This document shows positions 28,646 through 40,400 of a stretch of 64,000 bases of DNA, piece by piece. The notes under the pieces are model-generated. The model made no database searches and was not told where the DNA came from. It worked only from the letters and a program-made list of their open reading frames with translations. Within the stretch, counting starts at the first letter, position 1. Every line of letters starts with the position of its first letter. The translations under genes and the position numbers were made by a program. This DNA is from Mesostigma viride (lineage: Eukaryota; Streptophyta; Mesostigmatophyceae; Mesostigmatales; Mesostigmataceae). Location of the stretch: positions 1 through 64,000 of the forward strand of contig RPFO01000858.1 of the NCBI GenBank assembly GCA_009746045.1. Reading direction: 5' to 3'.

Positions 28646-31366
28646 GGGTGTAGCTGTGTCTGCCCCTGGGAGCGACCCGTGGGGTACCACCTCAGATGCT
28701 ACGACAGGCGCATTATCCTTCACTACCCACCCCAGTGCCCTGTTGGCTGCCAGCTCACTCTCCATGCTATCCCCTTGCTTATAGCCTGCCACCGATGCCC
28801 ATGGTACCCTATACACCCGATCATTCCACTCTATGTCTATGACCCGCAGCGGCCAGTCTAACTTTGTGATGGCCCCAGGCCCCTGCATGGTGCCCCGTTT
28901 GCCGCTGGGCGAGCTCTCCTTGTGGAACATGACCAACTGCCCGACCTCAAAAGCGCTAGACAAATCAGGCAGCGTGGCATCCTTGAGCCGCAGCTTGGCG
29001 GCGGTATCCTGTAGATGCTGCTGGTATGCCTCTACTACCTCGGGTGAGTAGGTGCCCGCTGACAGCCCCCGAGGCGTGACTAGCCCAAAGCCCTTGACAT
29101 CAAGCACGTGCCTATGGTTGCACACATGCATGAGCTCCTTGCACCACGCCGTCTTGACCGCGTAGGATTTGCCATGTGGGTTATCCTGTCGCTTGGCTGC
29201 CACAGTCTTGACATAGCTTACAGTGCGATCTATCATGCCCATATTGCCGTGATCCTCACGCCCCACGATGACCACGGCCTCCATCCCCGGCAAACCTTGC
29301 ACACAGCGGAACTGCTGGTCTAGCATGAGCTCCACTACGGGATGAAAGAAAGCCAGGCTGATCTTGATAGCCCTGTGCAGGTCAGCCTCATACATGTGGG
29401 GCAGCGGCTCAATGTAGGTGGCCTTGCTGAACCTATCCTTGACTATGAAATAGGTGTCCCCCCCTTCCATGTGCATGACATCCCCCACAAGGTACCCTCG
29501 CTCCAAGGGTGGAGTCTTGGCATGCCGCCTACGCGACTTCTTCCTGATCTTGATGCAGGCAGGACACTGAGCACGCACATTCTTCAGCTCGTTGTATAAA
29601 GGTGCCCCCAACATGTGTGCCCCCTCTACCTCGGCTTGGGCCTCATGCCCGTATGCACGGTGCATCTGGTATGCTAACAGTTTCAGGGTGACAGCCTGAG
29701 GTGCAGTGGCATTGTCAGGGTTCTCAACAGGTGGGGTGACTACTGGGGTAGTGACATTGGCTAACTGGGCAGCTTCAGAGGCTGCACGAAAGGCCGCCCG
29801 TGTGAGCACCTTGCCAATGTGAAGATCCACACTAGGGTGGTGTGTACCGAGAACATCTGCCCGCCCAGCATTCTCTTGCACTGTCACAACATTCCTCATA
29901 GGCCCAACCGCCCCAGTATCTAGCTGGGGTGCTGCAGTAGTGCTTGGTCGCTCGGCGTTGTACACACCCGACCTAGAAGACACCACATTGCTTAGGTCAC
30001 GCATTGTAGACCCGTGCTCAGGAAGCACGTGATCCTGGCGCGACAGAGCCAGAGCAGCATCAACGGATTGCGTGAGCACATCACGGAAGGAGACAGAGGA
30101 TGCAGTCACGTTGCTTTTAGGAACGACGTCAGGCTCTACGACGGCCCGGTTCAGCGTGACGCATTGAGCAAAAGAAGGGGTATCGAGCGTGCTCTCACCT
30201 GACTTTCGTGCTGCCCGTCGCTCTGCCCACTCCTCGCGTGTGCCGTGGACGACGATGCGCTTGGCCTTGCACGCCTCCACGCTGTGACCACGCAGAACGT
30301 CGTGGCACTTGCGGCAAAGGTTGTCCTCGAGCTCCAGGTCCGGGCGAACTCGGCAGTCATCCCGGACATGGCGACGTCCGAAGCAGCGCTCACAGCGTTG
30401 CTTGCGGTCAGTAGACGCCCCCTGCTGCCGCTTGGCCGGGGGATTATCACCCTGCTTGGCGTCGCCACCATGCCCGCGCTTGCGCCCTCGCTGGCCCCCG
30501 TTGTTGCCGTGGCCGACGACCTTTTTCAGGATGGCCGTAAGCTCCGACCGCGTAATGGGAGCCTCTGCGCCTGAAGAAGAAGACGCGCCGGCATCCACCT
30601 TGCGCAGGGATGGCAGAGCAGCCGAGGCAGCCGGCTTGGACTGCGCACTCTTGAAGCATGAAATCAGATACAGCATGCCCTCGTCGAAACTGACGGCACT
30701 CTTCTTTTTGAGTTCCGTCGCTATGGTCAGATGCACATCCGACGAGAGGTCGCATTTCTTGAGAAAGCGATTGCACAGGAAAATGGGCTTGAGAGTATCT
30801 AGCAGCTTGTGCTTGTGCACGAAGACCTGGAAATCACGTGCAGCCCCGGGCAAATTTGCCTTATTAACTGCATAGCCCTCGAAGTCGTTGAAGGCTTGCT
30901 CGTCGGCCTCTTCCTTAGACCGCGACAAGTGGGCATCTAGACCGTTGTAAAAAACTTCCCAGGTTTGTTTGTTGTCGTCCGCAATGCGAACTAGATTGGC
31001 AATGTTTGGGTGCTTTGTTGTACTGCAGAATACTGCACGGAACTTGCCAATCAGCTCCGAATCTTTGTCTGCGCGTCCATCGCGCAGACGCTTGAGAGCA
31101 GCTAGAAAATCTGCTGCGTCGTCCGCCGTATAGTCGGCCGGTAGATCTGCGGGCACCTCCGTTTGCTTGAGAGGGCCGCGATTTAGTGCATCGTCAGCAG
31201 CCAGCATGAGATGCTTGAACTGCTTGGCCAGTTCCGGTTGCGCCACGAGGGTTTGCATCAACCTCGTGGCCTCGTCCGCACTAAAGCGTGGCAGGACGGA
31301 CCCTGCGGCTTCGCCACTTGGCGTATCTGTGTGTTCGCCCGTGCGGCTCCGTGTACCGGAAGCCAT
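28646..31366 (-). CDS. Element C1: Gag and integrase
   Basis: The frame starts at ATG 31364-31366, 19 bp after the 5' LTR. Residues 1-270 are a helical capsid-like Gag. Two zinc knuckles follow at about residues 325-370: CX2CX4HX4C and CX2CX6HX4C. After a variable linker comes the integrase finger with HRAYGH and CPAC (about 29670-29560), then the core with D in GDVMH and D in MLDQQF. The third acidic position reads D (GMIDRT) where A, B and D have E. An SH3-like C-terminus (GKRGTMQGP) follows. The open frame nominally extends to 28583 but is out of frame beyond the poly-G tract near 28650. Confidence 0.88.
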
Positions 31367-31385
31367 CGGGATTTTTATGAATACA

Positions 31386-31730
31386 AGTTAAAGCCCGACC
31401 GGCCCAGCTATGGCGGTCGGTCACGTTGAGCTTGGGATAAGGTGAACACAGAGAACTACCGTCGGAGCTGGCCCACCACTGGTTTATGTCTTAGCCAGCA
31501 AACCCTATCCGGTTAGCCGTAACCGTGGGACAAGCTAGCCGTCCGTACTGACCCGGATAAGGCCCCGGACTGGGGCCTAGGTGGCGCCGGCCCTAGGCGC
31601 CGCCCTTAGACCGGTCGCCCGCATCGGACCGCCGGATTATAGCCGGCGGCTGAGCGGACGCTAGCGGATGGCGTGCGGACGGACATGGGGAACTCAGAGC
31701 CAGATCCTAGGGCTCTAGAGTTACTCAACT
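31386..31730 (-). repeat. 5' LTR of element C1
   Basis: 345 bp. On the + strand it starts AGTTAAAGCCCGACC and ends GTTACTCAACT. It is followed by the CCTGT duplication, then by the rest of B's 3' LTR. The CCGCCGG hairpin lies at 31629-31649. Confidence 0.95.
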
Positions 31731-31735
31731 CCTGT

Positions 31736-31849
31736 GCTGCGTGCAGTCTTGGAAGTGACGTGACTTACGTCTGTGTTCCTTATTCTTAATAAAGGCAACA
31801 TTCCTGCAAGAACCATGGCGGAATTCAGGGCATTCACTCTCACTCAACT
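31736..31849 (+). repeat. 3' LTR of element B, second part
   Basis: Resumes at GCTGCGTGCAGTC and ends CACTCAACT, matching 16286-16395. It is followed by GCAGG, the target duplication. Confidence 0.93.
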
Positions 31850-32003
31850 GCAGGGGCAGGGGCAGGGGCAGGGGCAGGGGCAGGGGCAGGGGCAGGGGCA
31901 GGGGCAGGGGCAGGGGCAGGGGCAGGGGCAGGGGCAGGGGCAGGGGCAGGGGCAGGGGCAGGGGCAGGGGCAGGGGCAGGGGCAGGGGCAGGGGCAGGGG
32001 CAA
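31850..32003 (+). repeat. (GGGGCA)n array, right half
   Basis: Continuation of the array at 10640-10818, displaced by element B. It is a nearly pure hexanucleotide. Long open frames of Gly-Gln or Pro-Leu type across it are by-products of the repeat. Confidence 0.95.
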
Positions 32004-32161
32004 TCATGAGTTGCTTTCGGCCTGGCATGTGCGCCAGAACTGGCATATGTGCTCGCAATGCAGCTTGCTACTCTTGTTCCTTTTGTTTGCCCTTTCTTTT
32101 GTTTGGGAACCGTTCGTGCAGGGGGGTGGGATGAGGCCGCGAGTCTCTGGGCAGGGGCATT

Positions 32162-32809
32162 AGTTAGCATTTTGGGCAACCGATATGCTAAGTGGATGCA
32201 GTTTGGAAAGACCTTTCCAACGCCGTGCTGACCGCCTGAAACAGACAAGAGACAAGAAAGATATGAAGTCCCGAAGTCCTAGCCGTCCGTGGCCGACTAG
32301 GGTGCAGTCCTCTGGTATAGTGGGCAGGACACGTGGCAGGCCGTGCCTGCACAGGCTTAGCCTGTCCATCACGTGACTGTGGTCCACGTAGACATGCAGG
32401 AGGAGCAGCAGCCTGTGACTGGTGGGGTACTGGAGCTGGCACAGGGCTGCAAGGATACTAGGCCTTGCAGGCTTGTGACAGGTCCTGTACTTCCTAGGTT
32501 GCAGAGTCTAGGCAAATTCAGCTCGTCCTGGCTCTGCACTGATGCCAGTGGACGTTGGGGATTTGCTTGCACGCCTGCACGTGCCTCGTCACGCCGATGG
32601 GAACGAGGAACAACGCAAAGGATATAGCTCGGTCATGGAGGATGACCAGCTATCTCGGCAAGCACGAACCGTGGGTGCCACCTTGGTCGTGGAAGTGCCC
32701 AACGTGGTCGTGGCCTGGTGCACAGATTTAAGGTTGCTGCCTTGCAACATTGGCTAAGCCGTGCTGTGAAAGACCAAGAGCTCACATCCGCTGGGAGCTC
32801 TTTCTAACT
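32162..32809 (+). repeat. 5' LTR of element D
   Basis: AGTTAG...CTAACT ends, as in element A. Compared with 56203-56843 it has extra bases near 32263, 32397 and 32423. Internal DNA begins CGTACTATTGCG, which does not look like a tRNA 3'-end primer site. Confidence 0.93.
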
Positions 32810-32837
32810 CGTACTATTGCGCTTCCTTTCCATCTTC

Positions 32838-33880
32838 ATGTCCAACGTGCCGACGGAGCGGGCCATTGAGCCTTCGCAAAGCCAAAGCTCGCAGCCGCAG
32901 CTTCGGGTGGGAGCACCGGAGCGAACGCGACCTTTTCATCCTTACGCTCATCCGAGCAACGCATCGACCTTCGTTCAGGCGGCGTACCTGGCGAGAGGGT
33001 TGGCCAAGAAAGGTTGGGTGGCGGTTTGCGGAACCACAGCGGGGCCGGCAGCGAGCGACCCAATAGTGATGCAAGTTGAGGCATCGACAGCTCCAGGCGA
33101 ATTGTCTCGGGAAGCCGTCGAGAAATTTGTGTCGCTGAGGGACGAGCTCTCCTCGACAATTTACGGTCTTGAGGTGGCTCACCAGGGCGGGAACGTGACC
33201 GTGCAGCAGCTGGATTTGGCGCGGGAGGCACTGGGCCAGATAGTGGCCATTGGATTGGGGGCAGCGCGGCTGTTCAACCATCAGGTGGCGACTTCTGTGC
33301 TGGGCGCGGGAGTTGAAGTCCCGGAGGTCATCAGGCAAGCGCAGGCGCGCGAGGTCGACAACCCCTGGTCGTCGGCAGAGGTGGTTGCCCAGACGTGCGA
33401 ACACCTTCTTGTGAACATTCTTTTGCAGGAGTCACGAGGAAACGCCGATCGGTGGGTGATAACCACTCGGCCATTTGGAATTTGGTCAACGCTTGACACA
33501 CCGCGGGCGGCGGAGCCAGAAGCTCACGATCCAGTGGTCAAGGTGATCACAGGTCGAGAGGTGACGCCGGAAGATTTCCATTACCAGTTCGTTGATCAAC
33601 CGGAGGGGATCATCAAGCGCTCATCTCAGCAGATAGACGAGGGCAACGGTACCGTAGAAGGGTACGCTGCGCGACGTCGTGCTGAGTTGCACATCCCGCA
33701 AGAGCCCGAGCACGACTACAGTGGTCGTGGGGCCTGCAACAACAAGCGGGGTGGTGGGACGCGGTGGGTGCGAAACCTAGAGTGGGATCGCAAGGCAAGC
33801 GAGCCCCAGGTTCCGGTGGAGAAATCTGCAGACGGGTGACCAGTTAGCAGAGTTCTAGGACCATACGCCGAAGGGGAGGA
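32838..33880 (+). pseudogene. Element D: upstream ORF1, unknown function (5' part)
   Basis: The frame is open from 32817 with a first ATG at 32838, just after the 5' LTR, and stops at TGA 33837-33839. The same frame then stays open, through the C2 target site, to 50219. The stop (GGG-TGA-CCA) could be a mutation or a leaky codon. The product is largely helical (about residues 70-210), with a basic Gly/Arg-rich segment near residues 300-320 and no motif I recognise. It occupies the same place as ORF1 of element B but shows little obvious sequence similarity. Confidence 0.6.
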
Positions 33881-34225
33881 AGTTAAAGCCCGACCGGCTC
33901 AGCTATGGCGGTCGGTCACGTTCAGCTTGGGATAAGGTGAACACAGAGAACTACTGTCGGAGCTAGCCCACCACTGGTTTATGTCTTAGCCAGCAAACCC
34001 TATCCGGTTAGCCGTAACCGTGGGACAAGCTAGCTGTCCGTACCGACCCGGATAAGGCCCCGGACTGGGGCCTAGGTGGCGCCGGCCCTAGGCGCCGCCC
34101 TTAGACCGGTCGACCGCATCGGACCGCCGGATTATAGCCGGCGGCTTAGCGGACGCTAGCGGAAGGCGTGCGGACGGACATGGGGAACTTAGAGCCAGAT
34201 CCTAGGGCTCTAGAGTTACTCAACT
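33881..34225 (-). repeat. 3' LTR of element C2
   Basis: 345 bp, AGTTAAAGCCCGACC to GTTACTCAACT on the + strand, with the CCGCCGG hairpin at 34124-34144. Confidence 0.95.
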
Positions 34226-34602
34226 CCGACATACTCTTTTGTTCTTTGATTAATTATCAAAATAATTACATCAAATGCAGACCATACAAAACCCTCTAAG
34301 GTAGGGAACTCAAGGGGGCCTCAAGGCCGTCAAAATCACCACGGTATCGACCCGCGCCCTTGTGATCACACATGAATAGTGATGTAATAAGTATCTAGAA
34401 AAAAACAACTATGCCACCAGACAAAAGGTGACCCATTTATTAGGACCAGTGACCCGCCGACGGGCCCAAGGCACCGTCCAACGTGGCTAGGGTATGGTCA
34501 GGACAAGCAAAAAAACTACCACCATGATATTCGTGAATGCTAGCAACACAGGGTGAGTTATGGCTGTATTCATAAAGCGCCCGAGCCGTAACCCTGTGTG
34601 GC
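34226..34602 (-). other. Element C2 3' untranslated region
   Basis: Noncoding and nearly identical to 23863-24239. It differs at a few positions, for instance near 34393-34399. Confidence 0.6.
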
Positions 34603-37312
34603 TCACGGGTGTTGCATCGTCATGCGCTTGCGCAACACTGCGTACTGCGGGGCAGCCTCCCGCGCCTCCTTGGTGAGTGCATCCGCGGGATTGAGTTCAT
34701 CCGCGATGTGCTGGAGACGCGTGACGCAGGAGGCCGCCTCAGCGAGTACGAGGTAATCAACGTCCTGTGACCGCGCATAGGGATTGTCAAGGAAGGCCAA
34801 ACAACTTTGTGAGTCAGTGTGCACCGTGCTAGTCCAGTGAAGAGTGAACCCACACGAGCCAAATACCCAACCCAGCAAGTACCGCAGCCACATGCCATGT
34901 GAGATAGCTGAAACAATGCCCCGGCATTCAGCCGTGTTGGGGCTAGTGGCAATGCGGCTGTGCAAGCGCGAGTACCAATCTAACAACATGCCAGGCTGGC
35001 CCTCATTGCTGATAAAGAACAGCGCCCCCATGCGGGCCCGCACTTGGCTGACTGTGCGCGTCTCTAGATTAGCATCTGTCACTATCTCGAGGTGCACCGG
35101 CTGTGAGCAATCAAGCCCACGAAGCACAATGCCGGGCGTCATGGCCAGCTGCCGCCGAACATGAATGGACCCTAGTCCTTCCAGCACATCATCGGGCAGG
35201 CGAGCGAGCACTGCCAAATCAGGTGCCACCGTGTCCGCCAACCACCCGAGCTTGCCCTTAACCGAGGGCCCATGGGTTGCCCACAGCGGGGACGGGAGGT
35301 TGGCCAGCAGGTCAACCACATAGTTGCGGCTATCCTGCATGTGCATGACCCATTCGCCAGAACGCGAATCCCGCTGCAACGTAGACTGCACGCCGCAAAA
35401 TACCACGGGTTTACCCTCCTCATGATCCACCGCCCTGCCCAGGGGAAACTTAGCCGCCACTGCAGCAAGAAACTGTGTAGCAAAGGTGCGAGGTGCCACC
35501 AGCTTGAAGTCATCGCCATGCCACACGAAGAGGGCTGGCTCGCCAGGGACGCCGGTGGGGACCACAAAGAAGTTAGGATCCGCGCGATGGTACGTGGCCC
35601 CTAAGCTCTGCAAGACCTCCTCCGCGGAAATGCGGAAGATGATGGGAGAGCTCTGCAGCCCCTCCACCCCTGTCAACAGCTCGATATACTCGCTGCCAAT
35701 GGTGCCATCCTGCCAGACCACCGGGACCTTCACCACGTAGCGGGTGCCTTGCCATGTTTGCTGCGCGACCCCGACGTCGCTGTGGAGGAATGCCCGCTGA
35801 AAGTCACCGCACCACATCCCGAAGTCCTTGCCCGCGTTCCGCTTGCCCAAGTAGATGACCGTCAGTAGCCGATGCGAAACATGGTTGAGCCCAGGGGTAT
35901 AAAGATCCTTGGCATCCAGCGGGGAGGACCCCTTCGTCTCCGTGACCACGGGCCTTACCCGGAACACCACCGAAGAGTTGGTCTCGTCCGGCTTGTAGGT
36001 GAGCACGAACTTCAACCGCAACCGCGTGGCCCCGGCTGGCACACTCTCCAATCCTCGGTAGACCTCGCGCTCTCGCCACTGCTCCTTGGCTCGAATGAAC
36101 GCGTCGCGCCACAAAGCAAACTTGAGAGGATCTTGACAGTCCAGGACAAGTTGCTCCCACGTCACAGGGCTATCCGCCGCCAGTGAGTGTGAGTGGAGGC
36201 CGAAGCTGCGCGGGTGCCAATCCTGAGGCTGAATGATGGACTGGACGAGCGGCGGTGTGGAAAACGCCGCCATCGGTAAGCGCCGCACGACGCCGGGCTG
36301 CCCGACCACCACCCCCAATGGAGCGTGGTACTCGCGAAGCGGGATGCTGCCCACCCCCGCGACTGACAGCAAGTCAGCGGACACTGAGAACCCCGGGTAT
36401 GATACGAAAGGTTCGCCCAGCAAGGCCACATCCTCGTAGCCATCCACGACGTGAAACGGCGTGTCAATGCCCAACACCGGCAGCACCACCATCCCGGTAA
36501 CTTGATATGCCGAAGTGCCTGCAAAGTCGGTCACCGATTTGTACGGCGACTCTAGCACTGGATACAGGGTGGCTGCCCGACGAGAGATAATAGACACGGA
36601 TGCTTGCGTGTCCACAGCCACCAGCTGCCACGGTCTACACGTAGGAAACAAGGCTGACTTAACCGGCCTGACCCCCTGTGAGAGAGTTTTGACCTGAGCC
36701 ACCCCTGATGCAGCTTTCGCTTTAAGCGCCTGAGCACGCCACAAGGCCGTGACCGTTGAAGCCAGGTCCCTAGGTGGGCGAGGCGCATGGGCAGGACCCT
36801 GACCCTCCGGCGAGGCCACGCTAGGCGGGCCTCCCACATTATCCGTGGCTAGCACAGGAGGTGAGTCATTACGTGCACTAGGTCCCGTCAAACCCACCCC
36901 ATCCTCATCCCACCCATCCACGGGGTCATATTGGGGCCCAGGGGAGGGGGGGGGTGTAGCTGTGTCTGCCCCTGGGAGCGACCCGTGGGGTACCACCTCA
37001 GATGCTAAGACAGGCGCATTATCCTTCACTACCCACCCCAGTGCCCTGTTGGCTGCCAGCTCACTCTCCATGCTATCCCCTTGCTTATAGCCTGCCACCG
37101 ATGCCCATGGTACCCTATACACCCGATCATTCTACTCTATGTCTATGACCCGCAGCGGCCAGTCTAACTTTGTGATGGCCCCAGGCCCCTGCATGGTGCC
37201 CCGTTTGCCGCTGGGCGAGCTCTCCTTGTGAAACATGACCAACTGCCCGACCTCAAAAGCGCTAGACAAATCAGGCAGCGTGGCATCCTTGAGCCGCAGC
37301 TTGGCGGCGGTA
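34603..37312 (-). pseudogene. Element C2: integrase C-terminus, retropepsin-like domain, RT, RNase H
   Basis: This is the uninterrupted 3' part of Pol. From the T2 junction (37312) it codes for the integrase SH3-like C-terminus. A TAG at 37132-37134 replaces the Trp codon found in C1. The frame is then open from 37122 to 34603: retropepsin-like domain (about 36635-36365, AVDTQASVSIIS and ALLGEPFV), RT with GDFQRAFLHSD (about 35815) and WHGDD (about 35520), and RNase H with TDANLE, AECRGI, HTDSQS and NPADALTK. It is the best single sequence for the C family from PR to RH. Confidence 0.92.
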
Positions 37313-37496
37313 CACTTCCTTAGTGATTTCACTAATTCGGTAGATTAGTGATTCGATTTCACTAACGATTCGAGATTGCGATCGGGTACTCGTACGGGTC
37401 CGATCGGATACTCGTACTAATCTGCCGAATTTGGGGGGTTTCGACTTCGTTGACTTCAGTCAGACCCGAGTCATTAGTGGAAGTAACGTACTAACG

Positions 37497-40400
37497 GGGA
37501 AATGGGTATATTTTATTAGCCAATTATGGACCAAAGAGGTGAGAGGGGAAATGAGTATCAGCGAATCCTAATGAAGGTGGGCACGCACACGTGTGGCGGT
37601 GACAGGTGAAAGGCTAATAGGGCGCGTTATTAGACCAGGGAAGCCATTGGACCTGAGTGATGTCGCCATGAGGCATACTGGTGAATACCTGATTACGGCC
37701 CAGTAGATCATGAAAAAGCTGGAGCGGGCTGGGCTTGTCGTTATTGGGCCCTGGGTCCCACACCCTGTGTTGTTCCTGAGCTAACAGCCAGTAGCGGCGC
37801 ATAGCCGCATTCCATAGGTATATAAAGCGCCGGACTACGCCGCCGCGGGTATACTCCTCGCGGACCTTAAAGACTGTCTCGTTGCGTATGGTCCAGATCG
37901 CGTATAGCATAGTAGTGCGTAGCCATATCCATTCTGCTTGGGAAACTGAAAGCTCGGACCCTGGTGTGCCAGCAATACCGAAAATGATGGTACGCACGCT
38001 GATTGGGAGAGTGGGTGGCGATGCCGTCCATGCGGCCCAGATGTTAATGAGCCACGTCCAAACCCCAGGGAGATTACAGTAAAGAAACCTGTGCTCAATG
38101 GTTTCACTAGGGTGCGTGCACAGGCATGATGCATCATGACCAAAACGCTCGTGGAGCATGGCGCAGACCCCTATCGCCCTATGCATCAAAAGGTGTTGTA
38201 CATCAGTGGCCCTGCGGTCCACGAGAGGGTGGTCTACCGCCAGGGTAATCATCTTAACCCAAGTGTAGCCCGGCCAATGTATTCCCCAGCGGGCTCGGCC
38301 CGGGTGGGGCTGATGGTACATATGCAACAAGATATCATAACCCCAATCTGCGGTGTACTCAAAGATACATTTGCTGGTTCTGATGTCCCCCTTGGTTAAG
38401 ACCCATCCAAATTCAACCGGGTCCAGATGTAGTAGATCGAGCCGTGTGTTGCCCACGTGTAGCCATGTAATGCTCTCAACCGGGGATAATGGGTCCGGCT
38501 GGATCATGCAAGATCTTGGCACAGACCATGGGACTACGCGTATGCGGTGACACTGGGAAGCTGGCGTGTACGCATATAAGGTGGATAGTTGATACAGACA
38601 CCCATTGTGGCCAGAAATAGCGTCCAGCAGTTGTAGTTGGAGCCCCTCAGGTGGCAGAACCGTCACGACTAAACCCTTGCACGCAGGCGTGACTCCGTCG
38701 GCGTAGAAGCTAACCCAGTCGCCGGTTATAATTGGCTTGCGTGGGGCAGTCATCAATGCATGCCACGCCGCTGGTATCGCACTTATAAGAGTTTGCCACG
38801 CTTGCAGGGAGGGCATGTGGGAGACCCAAGTGCTGACCTCGTCGTAGCTGAGCCGTCGGTACGCAGCGCCGTGCCCCAGGTAGAGGTCCAGCACCCTGAC
38901 AATCGGCGGTGACGCGCGCAGAAAGCCATCATACGGGTTGTGTCCGTGGAGAGTGCCCAGGGGCTTGTTAGTAGCGTCTGTGATTAAGTCATTAAAAAAG
39001 AGTGGCTGCCGTGCCACCTCCTCTCTAGTAGTAGGAAAGACTAGGCGACCCGGCTTGAGCTTATTGTAACCTGTCCATATGCGCTGCCAATACCATGGGA
39101 GTCCTTTGTACGAAATAAGGGTGCTGCCCAGTATGCCCGCCCCCAGTTGCCACGAGGTGCCACTAGCATGGGTGGAAAGAGAGGCTAGCGTTTCACGTGC
39201 AAGCATGCAGCCAGGGTGTGTGTTAACGCCCATAAAAACGGATATCACTTGTTTAGCATACAGCGACCACAGACGCCATTGTATGTTGTGGAGCCCGAGG
39301 CCCCCGTGCACCCATGACATGAAGGACATCTCTCTGTTGATCCATCCGTGGACCGTGTGGGAGATTAAGCCTTTCTGTTTCCAGACAAAATTGCTGCCAA
39401 GGCGTTGGATGAGCTGTGTGGTGGCATCATTGGGTGGGTGTGCTTGGCAATAATACAAGACCTTAGAGAACAACAGTTGGTTGACGATCAGGGTTCGCCC
39501 TCGTAGGCTCATGCGGTGGACGGCCCCCCAGCGCCCTGCGGTAAGGAGAACGCCTGCAAGCTTGCCCACGTGGTTGGTTTCATCATACATGAAAGAACGT
39601 TGTTCAGCCAAGCGTCCCTCGGGTGTGCAGCCGATGGGACAATTGTGCAAAAGGTGGTGATCCCCCGGCTTGACCCAGGTCACAGCCAGGTTGGGGAGGG
39701 CGTAGCGTAGGGTGTTGGTTTTGCCGATATGCAGTCCCGTGGACTTGAGCACATTGCATCGTTGTTGTGTGGCAACAGAATAGGTAGTGATATTATCCAT
39801 GACAGCATGCACTTCAGGCAGAGAGATACAAACATTTGTTGTGTCATCCACATAAGCCGTTTGGAATATACCTTTACCGTTACCTGTCGGGAAGCCCCGA
39901 ATGCGAGGATCGTTCTGGTGTAGCCAGTAGAGTCCTGCGTGGGCCAAGAGAAATAGAATAGGGGACATGCAATCTCCTTGTGGTAGCGATCGTGAGCTAG
40001 CGCCGGTCGCTGACTTGTGTCCGTCTATTAGTAAATACCAAGCCAGGGATTTGATCATACCCATAATGACGGTCATGAGTTGTGGGCCAAATCCTAGTGC
40101 GGTTAGAATGTGTTCTAGGTATTCCCAGCACATACGGTCAAAGGCTTTTTCAAAATCCCAAAACAATATGAAACCCTCTATATCGTCGCGCCAGGCTTTT
40201 TCCACAATGTCCATGATGAGGGTAATGCTGTCGTTGATGTGGAGATTGGCCCTAAAGCCCACTTGCTCCGGACCAATGAGGAAGTCTAGGACGGTGTATA
40301 AGCGTCGTTGGATTATTTTACTGATGATTTTGTACGCTACCGTAAGGAGACGGATTGGGCGGTAGTTTTTCCATAGAGTCTTGTCTCCTTTTTTGTACAG

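Larger units (their letters stand above)
23518..31730 (-). mobile_element. LTR retrotransposon C1 (divergent copia-like), inserted in B's 3' LTR
   Basis: Two 345-bp LTRs (23518-23862 and 31386-31730) differ at about one base, and CCTGT is duplicated at both ends (23513-23517, 31731-31735). Coding is on the - strand, so the right LTR is the 5' one. In element orientation the LTR starts AGTTGAG and ends TTTAACT. Gag-integrase, protease-like/RT and RNase H segments are all present. They are broken by a one-base poly-G contraction near 28650 and by a retroposon at 25071-27116. Insertion is very recent by LTR identity. Confidence 0.94.
10819..31849 (+). mobile_element. LTR retrotransposon B (divergent copia-like) with nested insertions
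   Basis: B is flanked by GCAGG on both sides (10814-10818, 31850-31854) and sits inside a (GGGGCA)n microsatellite. Its 5' LTR is 10819-10927 plus 15889-16395, split by T1. Its 3' LTR is 23015-23517 plus 31736-31849, split by C1. Removing the inserts gives LTRs of about 616 and 617 bp, starting AGTTAA and ending TCAACT. The internal region (16396-23014) codes for an upstream ORF, Gag with a zinc knuckle, and Pol in the order integrase, retropepsin-like domain, RT, RNase H. Several single-base frameshifts in homopolymers break Pol. Confidence 0.92.

Noticed and set aside
29900-29960. LDTGA in the Gag-integrase linker of family C as a canonical protease
   Set aside because: The four residues match, but the following hydrophobic S-h-I pattern, the flap and the final LG strand are absent, and the region is a variable linker. 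The domain after integrase fits far better.
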